Source: Umbilicaria muhlenbergii
Taxonomy: Eukaryota > Ascomycota > Lecanoromycetes > Umbilicariales > Umbilicariaceae
Length of the DNA: 64,000 nucleotides
Assembly: GCA_000611775.1 (NCBI GenBank)
Contig: KK106981.1
Coordinates: 6,532,312-6,596,311 of the forward strand
Direction of reading: 5' to 3'
Shown: in pieces, positions 12,401 through 23,889 of the stretch
Layout: every line of letters begins with the position of its first letter
Numbering within the stretch: position 1 is the first letter of the stretch
Translations under genes and position numbers: made by a program
Notes under the pieces: generated by a model
Seen by the model: the letters and a program-made list of their open reading frames with translations, nothing else
Told to the model about the DNA's origin: nothing
The model's database searches: none

Positions 12401-13600
12401 TTAATACTTGTCATACATGCTCCTCATGTTCAGATTCATCTTTGCTGAAGATCAGGATATCATCTAGATAAATCAAAAAAATTATATCAAGAAACTCATT
12501 AAAAAACTTATCAATGAATGCCTGAAACATAGCAGGAGCATTCATGAGACTGAAAGACATGACAAGATATTTAAACAGGTTGAATCATGTTCAGAATGTT
12601 GTTTTTCACTCATCTTCACTCTTGATTTGTATTCAATTATATGCATTCTTGCAGTTCAGCTTAGTGAACTTCTTAGCTCCTTGAAGATGATTCAACATGT
12701 CTGATATAAGTGGTAGTGAGTAGTGATTTTTAATGATAATATCATTCAAGTGTTTATAGTCAATGACTAGTCATAGGCTGCCGTCTGATTTCAGTACAAA
12801 CATAACAGGTGAAGCTGCAGGTGATATTAATTTACAGATTATGCTTGCCTTCATAACATCATCTAGATATACCTTCAGTACATTGAGCTTAACTGAGGAC
12901 ATCAAGTATAACTTTCTGAATAAAGGTTGCTGCCCTGATTTCAAGTCAATGACATGATCATGTGAATCTCTCTCAGATAGAGACTGCTTCTCAGCTGCTT
13001 AAAATATGTCTGTGAAGTCATGATATTCAGGAGGTAAACTGTCATAAAAATTATTATAAAATTTGTCATATCACAATGAGTTCATCTGTAGGGTATATTT
13101 TTCCATATCAGCCACTAGGTCCGCCGGCCCTATAAAGCAGTCAGTAATGATGAGGTTGTTCATACATAGAACATTCTTCAACGCCTTCTTTTCACTGGCA
13201 GTGAATATATGATGTGCAGTAGTATGTTTTGACTTTCTTCATAGGAATTTACCTGTATCATAGTAGTGATTTGAGTTTGCATGAACTAGAAATGATAACC
13301 TGAGGATAAAAGAAGCTGATGTGTTGTCTTGTGTGATAAAGAAACAATTGCTATAGTGGTAAGGTTAATCATCAGTGTCATATGCTGTAATCATCAGTAT
13401 GACAGACTCTGATAGCTCAATCACATTACCTCATGCATTGCCTTGAACCTCATAGGATTCAGTTGATAAGGACAGCTTATTGACAACATCTCATGTGATT
13501 GTATTACCCTGACTGCAATTGTAAATAATATATGAATATTGTGGAGATTTGCTCATCATATCACTCATTGTCATTATGTGCAGTTTCACCTCTAGTTGCC
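9460..13600 (-). pseudogene. pol region of Gypsy B (fossil)
   Basis: The minus-strand translation shows the chromodomain-like end (about 9460-9520), integrase with zinc-binding and DDE segments (about 10050-10720), RNase H (about 11600-11860) and reverse transcriptase (about 12380-13050). The RT segment has a recognisable YLDD-type active-site region near 12465. The same blocks occur in the same order in Gypsy C. A spacer of low similarity to known domains lies between integrase and RNase H (about 10850-11330); it contains a roughly 100-bp duplicated block with the peptide HAQEAS. The region is extensively broken. Confidence 0.82.
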
Positions 13601-15080
13601 CTGATATCAGACGTGAGATATCATCAATAATCAGTAGTGAGGCAAACTGAAGGTGATTCATGAGTCATTTATTCACATTAACTGCAGTGAAGACGGCTGT
13701 ATCATTCAGTCATACAATCATTTATTCAATGACTGATGACTTCACACTTGATACAGAGGTCTGCTGCTTTTCATGCATTCACTTCATTCTTGAGAACAAA
13801 GTCTTCTTGTCAGCATGAGGGTCCTGTGAATGTTTGTGTTGTTGTCATGATCACTTTCTCTGCAACTGATATGTGGTTTAAATTTCAGCTTTGATCATGA
13901 TTACTTTTTTAATAAAAACCTCATGAATTGTTTCCTCTTTCATGATTGAATTGTTGAGGGTGAGAGGTTTATTGTTCAGTGAAAGATTCTTTTCTGTCAT
14001 AGTACAATGTCAGTGTTGTACTTTTGTTTATGTCATCAATCTTGTTTTGATGATCCTTTTTAGTGTCTGAACAGCTTCAGAATGATTCATGATTGATGAT
14101 GACATCAAGATGTGTTAAAATTTCCTGCACTGACTGTCTTGCAACCTGCGTCAGATCTCAATGTTGTAGTTCAGTCAAGACATGATGAGGAAGCCTTGAT
14201 CATCAGCAGTCTTGAAAGAGCATCTCATCAATTTCCTTGTGTGAAGCTGAAAGGAAGCAGTAGAGTTCTGATAATTTATTATATCAGAAGATAATTGTAT
14301 CATGACTGTGAAATTCAGCTGCATTGAAGGTGATGATATTTCATTCATTCATGTCTTCATCAGGGGATAAGTTCTTCTTTAAAATCTTTAAAAAGTTGTT
14401 GTAAATGACTCAAGTGTGATCATGCTGCTCCTTTTGCTTTCATCAGTCACTCATGACTGTTTTCTCAAGGTAGATGCCTGCTCAGATGATGAAATCTCAT
14501 TCAGTAAGAAATTGCTCTGACATCAGCTCTCAGTTCTGATTGATTTCATTCAGATATTTTTAAAGTCTTCATCTCATGACTTTAACACCTCCTGCATAGA
14601 GATGAGGCTCTCATGACTTTATAAGGTGTTGAAAAGGGGAAGGTGTGATGTCTGTCATAACTCAACATCATAATTCATGTGATGAATCTGCATCATTTCT
14701 TGAGTTTATCATAATTGAAGGATCTTCTTGCAGATGTTGATTAAGCTCTTAAAGCTTTCTTTTATTGTCCTCAAACTCAATTTCTTGTCATATGTGTTGT
14801 AGTTGTAATCACTGGCGCTTGATGACCTCCTGATTATGAGCAGTGACTGCCTCAAGGTCTTCAATGATGTCATCAGAGTTGCCTGCAGTGATATGTTCAT
14901 CATCATCAACAATGTCAGAAGTAGGAATATCAATGATTGATAATGTAAACCTGTTAATCAAAGAGCCTGCCTCAGCTTGATTATCAACTGTTTCACTGAC
15001 CTGATAAGATCAAAGTGTTGATGTCATCATGTCTTATTTGCTTTCAACATGACCGTTCGCCTGAAGGTACTGAGTGATCA
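13600..15080 (-). pseudogene. gag region of Gypsy B (fossil)
   Basis: This lies between the 5' LTR (15084-15368) and pol on the minus strand and matches the gag region of Gypsy C (54236-55650). It has charged, mainly helical sequence with weak traces of a zinc knuckle. It is broken throughout. Protease could not be placed with confidence. Confidence 0.65.
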
Positions 15081-15083
15081 GTA

Positions 15084-15368
15084 TGTAAAAGGTGAGGTGT
15101 ATGACAGAGTGTCATAATGATGTTTGAACAGAGTGTCATAAACAATATAGTCATGATGAGGTCAATGCAATGATTATACATCTTTTATTTGATGACAAAA
15201 CTGATCACTGAGAAAGCAGGTTTCTGCACCTCCTTGTGAAGAGTTTTCACTTAATGTCAAGGTGCTAGGCGCTGAGTCATCATATTTAATGTCATATCAT
15301 AATGTCATACTATAGTGTCATATCATAGTGTTGTACTGTTATATTATATATATATGATGACCTTAATA
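15084..15368 (-). repeat. 5' LTR of Gypsy B
   Basis: 285 bp, same as 7031-7315 with scattered transitions. On the plus strand its right end is followed by TATCT, the target duplication, and then by the last 26 bp of the Gypsy A LTR. Confidence 0.9.
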
Positions 15369-15373
15369 TATCT

Positions 15374-15399
15374 CTGTCACTATGACATCACCTGTTACA
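15374..15399 (+). repeat. 3' LTR of Gypsy A, last 26 bp
   Basis: CTGTCACTATGACATCACC followed by TGTTACA completes the LTR interrupted at 7030. It is followed at 15400-15404 by the TGTTA target duplication. Confidence 0.9.
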
Positions 15400-15404
15400 T
15401 GTTA

Positions 15405-16050
15405 TAAAAAAGCACCTCAATTTCTTTAATGTATCAGTAACAAAGCTCTTCATTGACAGAGACTTTCTTTCAGAGTGATGTTGATCAGATTGAATGAGTC
15501 AATCTTTCACTCATCTGTATCAAATTATTGTAAGCTTCTTCAGTTTTAATTTTATTTCACTTCACTGCTTTCTCATCATTAAGAGCTGAGGTATCATACC
15601 TCTTCACTGAGTAAATTGCTTCTTCAAGGTTCAGAGGTTCACTCAGTCTAGAAGAGCAGTCTCTGAGTTTTCTTAAAACATCAGTATGATTTTTCATAGT
15701 AAAAAGATGAATTGAGTTTATGAAATTTTGAAACCTTCTCACTGAAGCCTCACCTCAAGGTCATTTGAATTCACAGAGTGAGTATGATGAACATGATGAA
15801 TCATGTCTCTAGAAATGAGACTGAAGTGTCAGTGTTAAGATCTCAGATTTGAGAGATTTTAATCTCTTAATTAAGTCTTTTACCTGAGTTTCTCCTTAAT
15901 CTCTGAAGTCAAGTTCAGCAGATCTTTTATGAAGAAGACTCTGTTGAGAGAAAGCACATCAATACAGTTGTTCAGAGATAAAGAAAATTAGTTTTTTAAT
16001 AAGCTGTAGTTTCTCACTTCTGTTTCACAATCACTGTTATCACATCTGAA
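15405..16050 (-). pseudogene. Unidentified minus-strand coding relic, second part
   Basis: The minus strand reads as coding-like sequence with a 61-residue open piece at 15557-15742 (charged, with an LRKLRDCSSRLSEPLNLEEA stretch) and similar sequence on either side broken by stops. It abuts the right target duplication of Gypsy A and should join the coding-like minus-strand sequence at 1-457. I do not recognise the family. The host gene was therefore the insertion site of A, and both pieces have since decayed. Confidence 0.35.
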
Positions 16051-16362
16051 TTGCACAGATCTTTGACTAGAACTTTTATTATGAATGAGATAAATACTCA
16101 GAGATGATCTGTAAGTGAAAAGTTAAGATGATGTAAGATGTGATGACGCAAGAAACATGTGACAGGTCAGGAAAACAAAATTGTTATTAAAATAATCAAT
16201 GCACATGTAACCTCTCAACTTCTGCATTAGAGGATTTGAGTGATTCTGAAACAGATAATACCCTGTGACTCATGATATCTGCATGTGCAGAGTGTGCAAA
16301 CATCCTGTATCTTTAAGGACTCTGACTGATTAAGTGAACTCTCAAAGATACAACCTTGTCAG

Positions 16363-19300
16363 ATGATGAGCATCAGTGAAGTCAATCAAACTTGATTTGA
16401 GATACAGTGCCATCAGTCATTCCATAAGGTTGATAGATATGCAGAGGTTGAGGAGGTAAGATATTTATCAATCAGTGAAATTCTTCCTTCAGACAATTAT
16501 TTAATGAGGGTTAATTAATTCAATCTGTTAATCAGAACAGTTCAAGATGAATGAAAATAATTCAAGGCTCATTATGACCTTGATGATGATTAACATAAAG
16601 GCTGAATGAGTCTGAAATCAATCAGAAAATCATGATCAATGTGAGCCTGCACCTGACTCTGATGATGAAATTGTAAAATCCTCAGTCAGGGAACTACCTC
16701 TGCTGAAATGAGACAAGATGAAGCACCTGCATTTAAAATTCATTTAACCTTTAATAAGAAGCTGAGGAACCTTGAGAAAGAATTCATGTTCAAATTTAAT
16801 TCATTAAAATATGATGTCTTGCTTGATGAATGAGATACTGAATTCAGCCGTCAACATTTCTGCATCACATTCAACACAGGAGGAGAGGTCATCTTAAAAG
16901 ATACATCTCAAGTTAAAACTTGTGTCAACTACAAGGGTGAGGAACTTTCTGACTGAAATCATTTCACTTAAATCCTCTTCAACAAATATGAGAACATCAA
17001 TGTCATGCTAAACAAGATTAAAAAGAAAGAAAAGAAAAACACAAATGAACTGATCTTCATGATCAAGTGATCAAAAAACTGTGAATTTTGTTGAGCTGAG
17101 TATGAGGCACATTATGACACTTACCTTGAAGAGTCCTGGAACGCGCTCTCTTCACTCAGTCAGCTAGAAGTGAAAAGTCAACAGATGACTGCAGTGCTCA
17201 CTGCACAACATTCTCTCAGACAACAGCTTATCTATCTGCTGAAAGAAGAGCTCAGACATGATAGCTTTGAGACAGTCTACAAGGCTGTTGATGTAAGCAT
17301 GAGTTATGAATATGCTGCTAAAATGTTTCACTGTGATAATTGAAAAAAGAAGGTAAAGACCTTGAAAAGTGTTTCTCATGTGAGTGTGATTATTAACTCA
17401 TGATCAATCCATGTCTGATGTACCACCAAGGAGTATATTGTGCAATTCATGAATTTCTCAGAGAAGCAGAAACTTATGCTGATGATGAAATATCTGCCTC
17501 TTGAAAACTTAGCCTGTCAAAATTTCATTACTGAAGAAGAGAACCTCAAAGTTCTTTATTAAGAACTTCATGCTTTTAAGTACCTGCATTCTCATTCTTC
17601 ACCTTTAGTGCATCAGGACATCAAGTCAACAAATATTTTTATTGAGTTCTGAACACCCTTCATCATCAAGCTCATTGACTTTGAACTGATAAAGAATGAT
17701 TTCATCTTGAAAACCTTCTGCAGAACAGATAAATACACTGCTTTTAAGATTTAAGAACATCTTCATTACACGGCTGTGATTAACATATGATCATTAGGAG
17801 TGATTATATTACAATACAGATACAATCTCCCTCAGTTAAGTCAAAAGCTCAAGGGCATGCCATGATGTCAAGATATAATTCAAAAAGCTGAGGAGATGAA
17901 AGGGGAAGAAGATGCTTTGATAAATTTCATCTCAATCAAGATGTTAAGAATGAATTATTAACATCAGTGATCAGTCAGTGATTGCTTGAGGGAAGTGTAT
18001 CATCTAGGATTTCACAAAATTCAAACTGTCAACATTAAATGTACAACACCTACAGGGAAGATGACTGATCAAGATAACATCATGAAGATTAAATTCATCA
18101 TAACATAATTCCTTCAAAATGCTTCATTGAACAGTGATGTTTCATCAGGATTTTATGATAAAGCAGGTGCATCAAAAATGACTGAAGTTATTTCATTAAA
18201 GTGTGATCATCAAGAGGGAATTCACTTTTATAATCATGCATCTTCATCATCACTTAATCAGCACCCTCAGGGACCTACACAGATCTGAAATCCTCAAACT
18301 GAGGACAGTCTCACATCAATGTTAAGTAAACAGCAGCAGTCACAAAGAACTTAATCTCTCACAGCTGATGCTTTGAGAAGAAGATGATTAAAATAATCAT
18401 GAGCTTTAATCTTCTGCAAAGCCAGTGAGCAGCTTTTTAAGGCATTGAACTTGAGGCAGAGGCTGAAGCAGCTTGAATGCAGCATCAGCTCAAATCAAGA
18501 GAAATTAAAATGAATGAGATCTCCTCTGAGAAGATCATCTTGCTCAACAACAGAAGTAAATTTAAGGAAGATTGACATACCTTTATCAAAGCACAACATT
18601 CAAGACAATATGAGAGCAATACTGACTAAGAATCTGAACAGCCGGAAATGTGATAAAATCAAAGTACATCATCTTTAATAAATCTGTCAGATGTGTCACG
18701 CATGCTGATTGATTCTTGTCAAGGTAATGAATTTTGATGCAAAACATGTTCAGATAAAGATTGAAGATAAAATTATGCTGATGCAAAAAGAAGACTGCTT
18801 TCTCAATGCAAGTCAAATTCTGACACTGACTAACAAGAATTTCAGTGATAATGAACACATCTTACAGCTGATGAAGAAAAACATCAAGGTTGAAGTTCTT
18901 TCACCTTTAGCAGGTATTGCATCTTCATGCTTTTAAGTTAAATTCAAACTTGAACAAATACTCTGCAAGCATTTCAGACTGAAGCAGGAGCTGCAGTCAT
19001 TAATAAATCATGAGTTTAAACTTCAATGATATTTAAACTTGCTCAAGGCAGAGTATGAGCTTTCAAAATTCATTGAAATCATGAATTTTTCTAGCCCTGT
19101 CATGATTCAAAGGTCAGACTTTAGAGTCAACATCTCTCACATCATCAAACTCACCTCTCACATCATCAAACTCACTGACTGTTCAAGGTGTATGACAGTG
19201 AATCTCAAAAGATCATTGAGTCCTGAGAAGTACAAGATCTTGCTGAGAAATCTGAAGCATTCAGATATGTATGTGAATTTCAATATTAAAATAAAGTGAT

Positions 19301-19890
19301 GTTGAAAATATGAACTACCTGAGCTGAAGAAGTGACTTCATAGCTTGAAGTGTACTTCAAAAGGGCTGATATGAGGCCATCAATCTGATGTGCAAAGGAC
19401 GTGACATTGTTGCACTTGTTAAAACATGACATCAGTTGTTCTCTTCATGAACTTGCAGACCCTCATTCACCTTTCATTAAAAGTGTACAATATGAGGTCT
19501 GAGATTCTCAGCCTCAGCTCTCAGGATTGACTGAAGAAGAATCAGAGTTGAAGTCATTTAATTGAAAATCAGTCTTGCACTATGACAGCTTGAGTGATCT
19601 ATTCACATTAATATAATTGAGAATTAGTGCTAAGGTTCAGCCTGAGTTGATCTTGATGCCAAACTTCACATCACAGATCAACAATGTGTACCACTGAGCT
19701 GCTTTATGACAAGCTCAGTGAGAAGATGTAGATGTCCCTGAAAATAACTGAAAAGAGAACATCAACAGATTCATGAAATAAAATTAAGAATAAGAAGCTG
19801 AATGAGTGAAGTCAGAAGCAGAAATTCAGTTATTGAAGAATGTTAACCTCATCATTTTTGTCATAACTACAGAGGAAATTCAGGGGTGAG
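16363..19890 (+). pseudogene. Degraded FHA - protein kinase - two KilA-N/APSES-like domains gene
   Basis: One reading frame holds all recognisable blocks from about 16363 to 19300 without an indel. An FHA-like segment at 16730-16960 includes SRQHF at 16846-16860. The Ser/Thr kinase domain covers about 17215-18010. Its glycine loop reads ELRHDSFETVYKAVD (17248), the ATP lysine is in YAAKMFH (17311), the catalytic loop reads VHQDIKSTN (17608), and DFG has become DFE (17677). Two KilA-N/APSES-like DNA-binding segments follow at 18709-19010 and 19039-19345. The C-terminal part (about 19390-19890) continues in another frame, so there is one indel or small intron. In-frame stops, mostly TGA with some TAA, and lost glycines and arginines (HRD to HQD, DFG to DFE) show it is dead. 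Length is near 1,150 codons. The start at 16363 is the first ATG of the coding-like frame and is uncertain. In life it would have been a phospho-peptide-binding kinase with DNA-binding ability. Confidence 0.72.
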
Positions 19891-21040
19891 GTGTAAAAAT
19901 GAGATACAGAAAATAGAAAAGACAAAGTGAGCACAAAATAAAAACAATTTGATTAATAATCAGAGTTAAGTGATGAGCTCCTCATGAAGCAGTGCTGAGG
20001 AGCACAGCATCAGAAAGACTTACTGACTGATGAGCTGAAATGACCCTGTCAAAGCCTCTGTACCCCTTAATAGAAAGGAGCGCCTTGAGCTCACTGACCT
20101 CACTTGCCTCACTGAAAAGAATGCACAATTCACATTTCATCACCTGTTGCTGCTGACATTGCAAACTCTAGTAAAACCTCATTCCTTCATTAATTAACAT
20201 CATAATACTCTGATCTATCACTTTAGAACATCTTTATCATTAAGACACACTCCTTGACTTCACTCTGACATTGTAATGAACCTTCACTATAGTACCTCAA
20301 GCTGTGTTCACGCAGATGAATTTGCATTTAGCCTCATCAGCAAAGCTTTATGACATTTCCTTGATCAGTGAATTATCCTGAAAGCTGATAACACATCACA
20401 GCATGTCATTTATCACTTAATTTATTATGAATTATTAATTTATCTTGAATACACTCTTTCCTTTCACTTCAGACTACAAAAGAAATTTTCAAGCTCTGAA
20501 ACTCATCTTTCTTACACATCACTCATTTATACTGACAACACCTCAGCTTCACTCATCTTCTTTTATGCTTAAAGCTGTATAAGCTTTTCTTTTATCCTTG
20601 TCATCATTCATTCTTATATATTGTCAACATCAACGCTTTATACTTATTTGTGTGTAAACATCATTTCTAGTCTGTTCAGTGTTCTGCACTTGATTCATCA
20701 GAATCTTCTTGACTTCTTCTTCTGTTTAAATGTGCATCTGAGTTCTAATCCTTCTGAGACTCAGCTTGAAACTGTTAATTCCCTCTGCATGATTTAAATT
20801 GCGCAGGATTCTGCAATCTCAGATTAAATTTTCAGAGCAAATAATCACACAGGCTGAGCTTTCAGCTTAAATAATACCTGGCAGTATCAGCCTTCATTTT
20901 CACAATATTCATATTTGAACATTCAGCACAGTGATGACCTCTGACTTGTGCTCTTAATCAGTCACAATCTTCTTTACAACTCTTAATCTTATCTCTCAGT
21001 GCTTGAGTGTATTCAGTAATCAGCCTCTTACACCGTCTAT
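19891..21040. other. No recognisable gene
   Basis: AT-rich sequence after the kinase gene. A 60-residue minus-strand open piece (19982-20164, containing SEASEVSELKALLSIKGYRG) looks coding-like but matches nothing I know. I see no repeat, tRNA or transposon end here. Confidence 0.4.
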
Positions 21041-21089
21041 AAAGGTGCTGCAAGGTTTGATATCAACAATGTAATCATGAGTGTCTGAT

Positions 21090-22140
21090 CATGACTTGTC
21101 ACAGGTAGTGCTCAACCTGAGCATGAAATGACTGAAACTGATTTCAAGCAGTACAGAAGTGATGAATTTGAACCTGTTATGAAGAATCATTAGAATTAAA
21201 AATGAAAGTTTGAAGCCTGCTATGATGAAATTCAGTGATCTCACTACTGAAATGAAAGAGCCTGGTGATTTCACTGAGTCACAAGATCACAGTCATATGA
21301 ATTATAACTTGCACAAGCAGCAGGTTCTGAAGAGGTGAGAATAAATCTTCACAGCAAAAATGTGAAAGCATACAGCAAAATTCAAACTCAGAAACAAAAA
21401 ATTGAATCAAGTCTTTCAAAATATCATAAGATACTCTTTGCTTCACTTACAGTCATCATTAACTGAAAGGTCTCAAGAGGGGTATAGTGAAAACCTAGCA
21501 CATCTGTGAGGTGAAATAAAATGTGCAGCTGTAGTTGCTTGTTTTACTGTTGAAGACTTTCATCATTTCATGCATTCAGTGTCACAGATCATACACACCC
21601 TTCATTTGAACAAAATTGAGAGCTCAACCTGTGCAGATAAATATCATCAAAGCTTATTTAAATCTCAGTTGCCAATCAGCAGAGCCTCAGGTAGAATTGT
21701 GAGAAGATTACTGACATTTATTAATCTGCCTGAAGCATTTGTTGAATTCACTGCATGCAAGGTTGCAACTTCTTGAAAGTTCTTAAGCTACAATAACAGT
21801 CAACGCTGAAAGTCATACCTCAACAGAGTGTACAACAGCTTCAACTTGCAATTAATGACTACAGACAATACTTTATAGATCACATCAAGCCTCATATCTG
21901 TCATCAGAGTTAACCTGAAAGCGGCAGTGACAGGAGATATGTTTCAAGATTAATGAGCAGCAATTCAATCTATCATGACTGACTTCTTAAAAGGCACAGA
22001 GGATCCTTGTGTACAGGTTCAACAAAGACAGGCTGAAGGTATTAAAACATCTGAAGCTGAGACTGAGATTGATGGTTTTCTGATGCAGTGCAGACGCATT
22101 GAAAGTGTTCTTCATCATCAAGCTCTCAGCATTGACTGAA
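21090..22140 (+). pseudogene. Unidentified degraded gene
   Basis: The plus strand shows coding-like sequence. It includes a 68-residue open piece at 21570-21776 with PISRASGRIVRRLLTFINLP, followed by acidic helical sequence up to about 22140 (KTSEAETEIDGFLMQCRRIE). Stops and at least one frame change separate the pieces. A GTAAAT donor-like sequence at 22141 may mark an intron. I do not recognise the family. The flanking upstream part (21090-21300) is also coding-like. It lies downstream of the kinase gene on the same strand, but nothing ties the two functionally. Confidence 0.35.
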
Positions 22141-22149
22141 GGTAAATTT

Positions 22150-23350
22150 CATCTGAAATTTCACCTCAATCTCATGACATTTATTTTAATGTAATATCTT
22201 TACATTAATTTTTCATCATTCTTGATCTCTTTATTATCTACACAAGATCTCTTTATCATCACTTTTCATCAGTCTTGTGTAACTGCGTCTGCAGATGATT
22301 TTACTCATGAGTTATGATTATTCACAGGAGAATGTTGTGTCTGATGTCATGTCAAGAATGCATTGAGAGGACTCTCATCAACAGAGGGTTAACAATGAGA
22401 AACATGTCACAGACATTTAATTAATCATCTGACTCTTTTGAGGTTGAATGAATGTAGATTTCTTTAAACCTGTTGCAAAACAAATCATGATCCTGTGATA
22501 ATCAGATTTGAGTCACTCACGCCTCTGTCACAGCACCTCATGACGTCAGGTTCTCTTTGATCAGCTGTTTACATTATGTTGAATTTGGTGTTCACCTGCA
22601 TCAGTTAAGCATGCCTCAGTCATAGACACATTTCAGTGACTGCTTTATGCACTCAAGCTGATTATAAGCGCTCAGTCATCATGATCAATTGTAAGCTGAG
22701 TGAGGGGATTATTTAATTAACTGTTTCTTGAAGGATTGAGACTGCTTTTCATTTGTTTTTTAGCTTAGATAATACACTCATTTTAATCTTTATTGACTTT
22801 CACTAGATTCTGTCCTCATCTCACTTAATAATTAACTACAACAGATTGCTCTTGCACTTCAGTCCTTCATGTAAGCACAACATAAGGAATTGTTCCTCAG
22901 AATTATCATTATGAAGATAATCAACCTCATCTCCTTTATTGCAGTCACTTTCAAAGAAGGAGGAGATTCTTTGAACAAAAGCATTTTCATTTCTATTAAT
23001 CAAAAAACAAAAAATACTCATTATCTTAACAAAAAGCCTTCTGAACCTGCAAACAAGTCCTCAGAGTCATGAGTGTTGAATGCTTTGCTTTGCAGATGAT
23101 TATGTAGTATCATAAGATGATTGCCTCATACTGATCATGACTGTCTTTTGCTTGATTTAACTTGAGTGATATGATCTGAAGTTTTGTGTTGACTTTCTAT
23201 TTCTATGAGGGCCTCACTTACACTAAATTGACATTTACAACTGGTAAATCCCCTGGAAATTGCGCATGAGGCTGTGAAGATGAAGATGCCTTCATCAGCC
23301 TCACTCAAAGTGCAAAAGATGATGAGGACTGTGACTGTGATTGTGTCATC
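22150..23350. other. No recognisable gene
   Basis: Short open pieces overlap on both strands at 22836-23072; neither looks convincingly coding. No repeat or element end was found. Confidence 0.4.
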
Positions 23351-23365
23351 ATCATTGACTCTGAT

Positions 23366-23876
23366 TCAGTTCAGCGCCACCTCTGCAGCTGAAGTGAATG
23401 ACTTCATAAGAGTGACAACATGAGTGATCAGTATCTTTGCATCTGTTTTATCTTCAAGTTCTGATGATCTCACAATCTCTTTGACAGTTGAGCTCTTCTC
23501 AGAATACTTGATCATATCAATTAAGAGGTGAAGTAATGCTTCTATGACACTTGACAAAAGCACCCGCTCAAAATCCTTTCACTGTATTGAGATCATGGCT
23601 ATTGTTGTCTCAAAATTGAAATTCAAGATTTGGTGGTAGAAACTGATAATTGTAATTAAATAGTTCTGATGTAATCAACTGAGTCACTTGAGGTTTGTGC
23701 TTTGAAATCTGATGACTGCAGATGGCTTGAATAGATGTTTTCATCATCATTAAAGATGTAAGTAGCTCATATCTTCTTTTGAAGAATGTATGAGGTTCAT
23801 CCTCTTCATTATCACTCATCACAAATCTTAAAACTTCTTTCACATTGTTTAACCTCTTCCTTTTCCTGATCTTCAA
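23366..23876 (-). pseudogene. Unidentified minus-strand coding relic
   Basis: Two minus-strand open pieces lie close together, 88 residues (23610-23876, starting MKIRKRKRLNNVKEVLRF) and 65 residues (23366-23563), in different frames. The first starts with a basic stretch followed by an acidic one, as in many nuclear proteins. The pieces may belong to one gene with an intron or frameshift near 23565-23610. I do not recognise it. Confidence 0.28.
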
Positions 23877-23889
23877 GATTCACTCATGA

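Larger units (their letters stand above)
7031..15368 (-). mobile_element. Gypsy B: Ty3/Gypsy chromodomain LTR retrotransposon, fossil, nested in Gypsy A
   Basis: An 8.3-kb element in minus orientation, flanked by 285-bp LTRs and a 5-bp target duplication, inserted 26 bp from the end of the Gypsy A 3' LTR. Read on the minus strand the order is LTR, gag (about 15080-13600), RT (about 13050-12380), RNase H (about 11860-11600), integrase (about 10720-10050), chromodomain-like end (about 9520-9460), a 54-bp in-frame tandem repeat, an antisense ORF and LTR. It belongs to the same family as Gypsy C (53946-62194), whose pol it matches almost end to end. It is broken in several dozen places. It must be younger than A. 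Confidence 0.92.
458..15399 (+). mobile_element. Gypsy A: Ty3/Gypsy chromodomain LTR retrotransposon, fossil, with Gypsy B nested in its 3' LTR
   Basis: The element is bounded by 434-bp LTRs that begin TGTTACACC and end CTGTTACA, and by a perfect TGTTA target duplication. Without the nested Gypsy B it would be about 6.6 kb. On the plus strand the order is gag with a CCHC knuckle, protease, reverse transcriptase, RNase H, integrase and a chromodomain-like end. This is the Ty3/Gypsy order and the chromovirus plan. An antisense cysteine-rich ORF lies before the 3' LTR. The element is clearly broken, with several dozen interruptions across gag-pol. By eye the two LTRs differ at roughly one base in fourteen, almost all transitions, so RIP-like mutation makes it look older than it probably is. 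It is older than B, which lies inside it. Confidence 0.93.
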
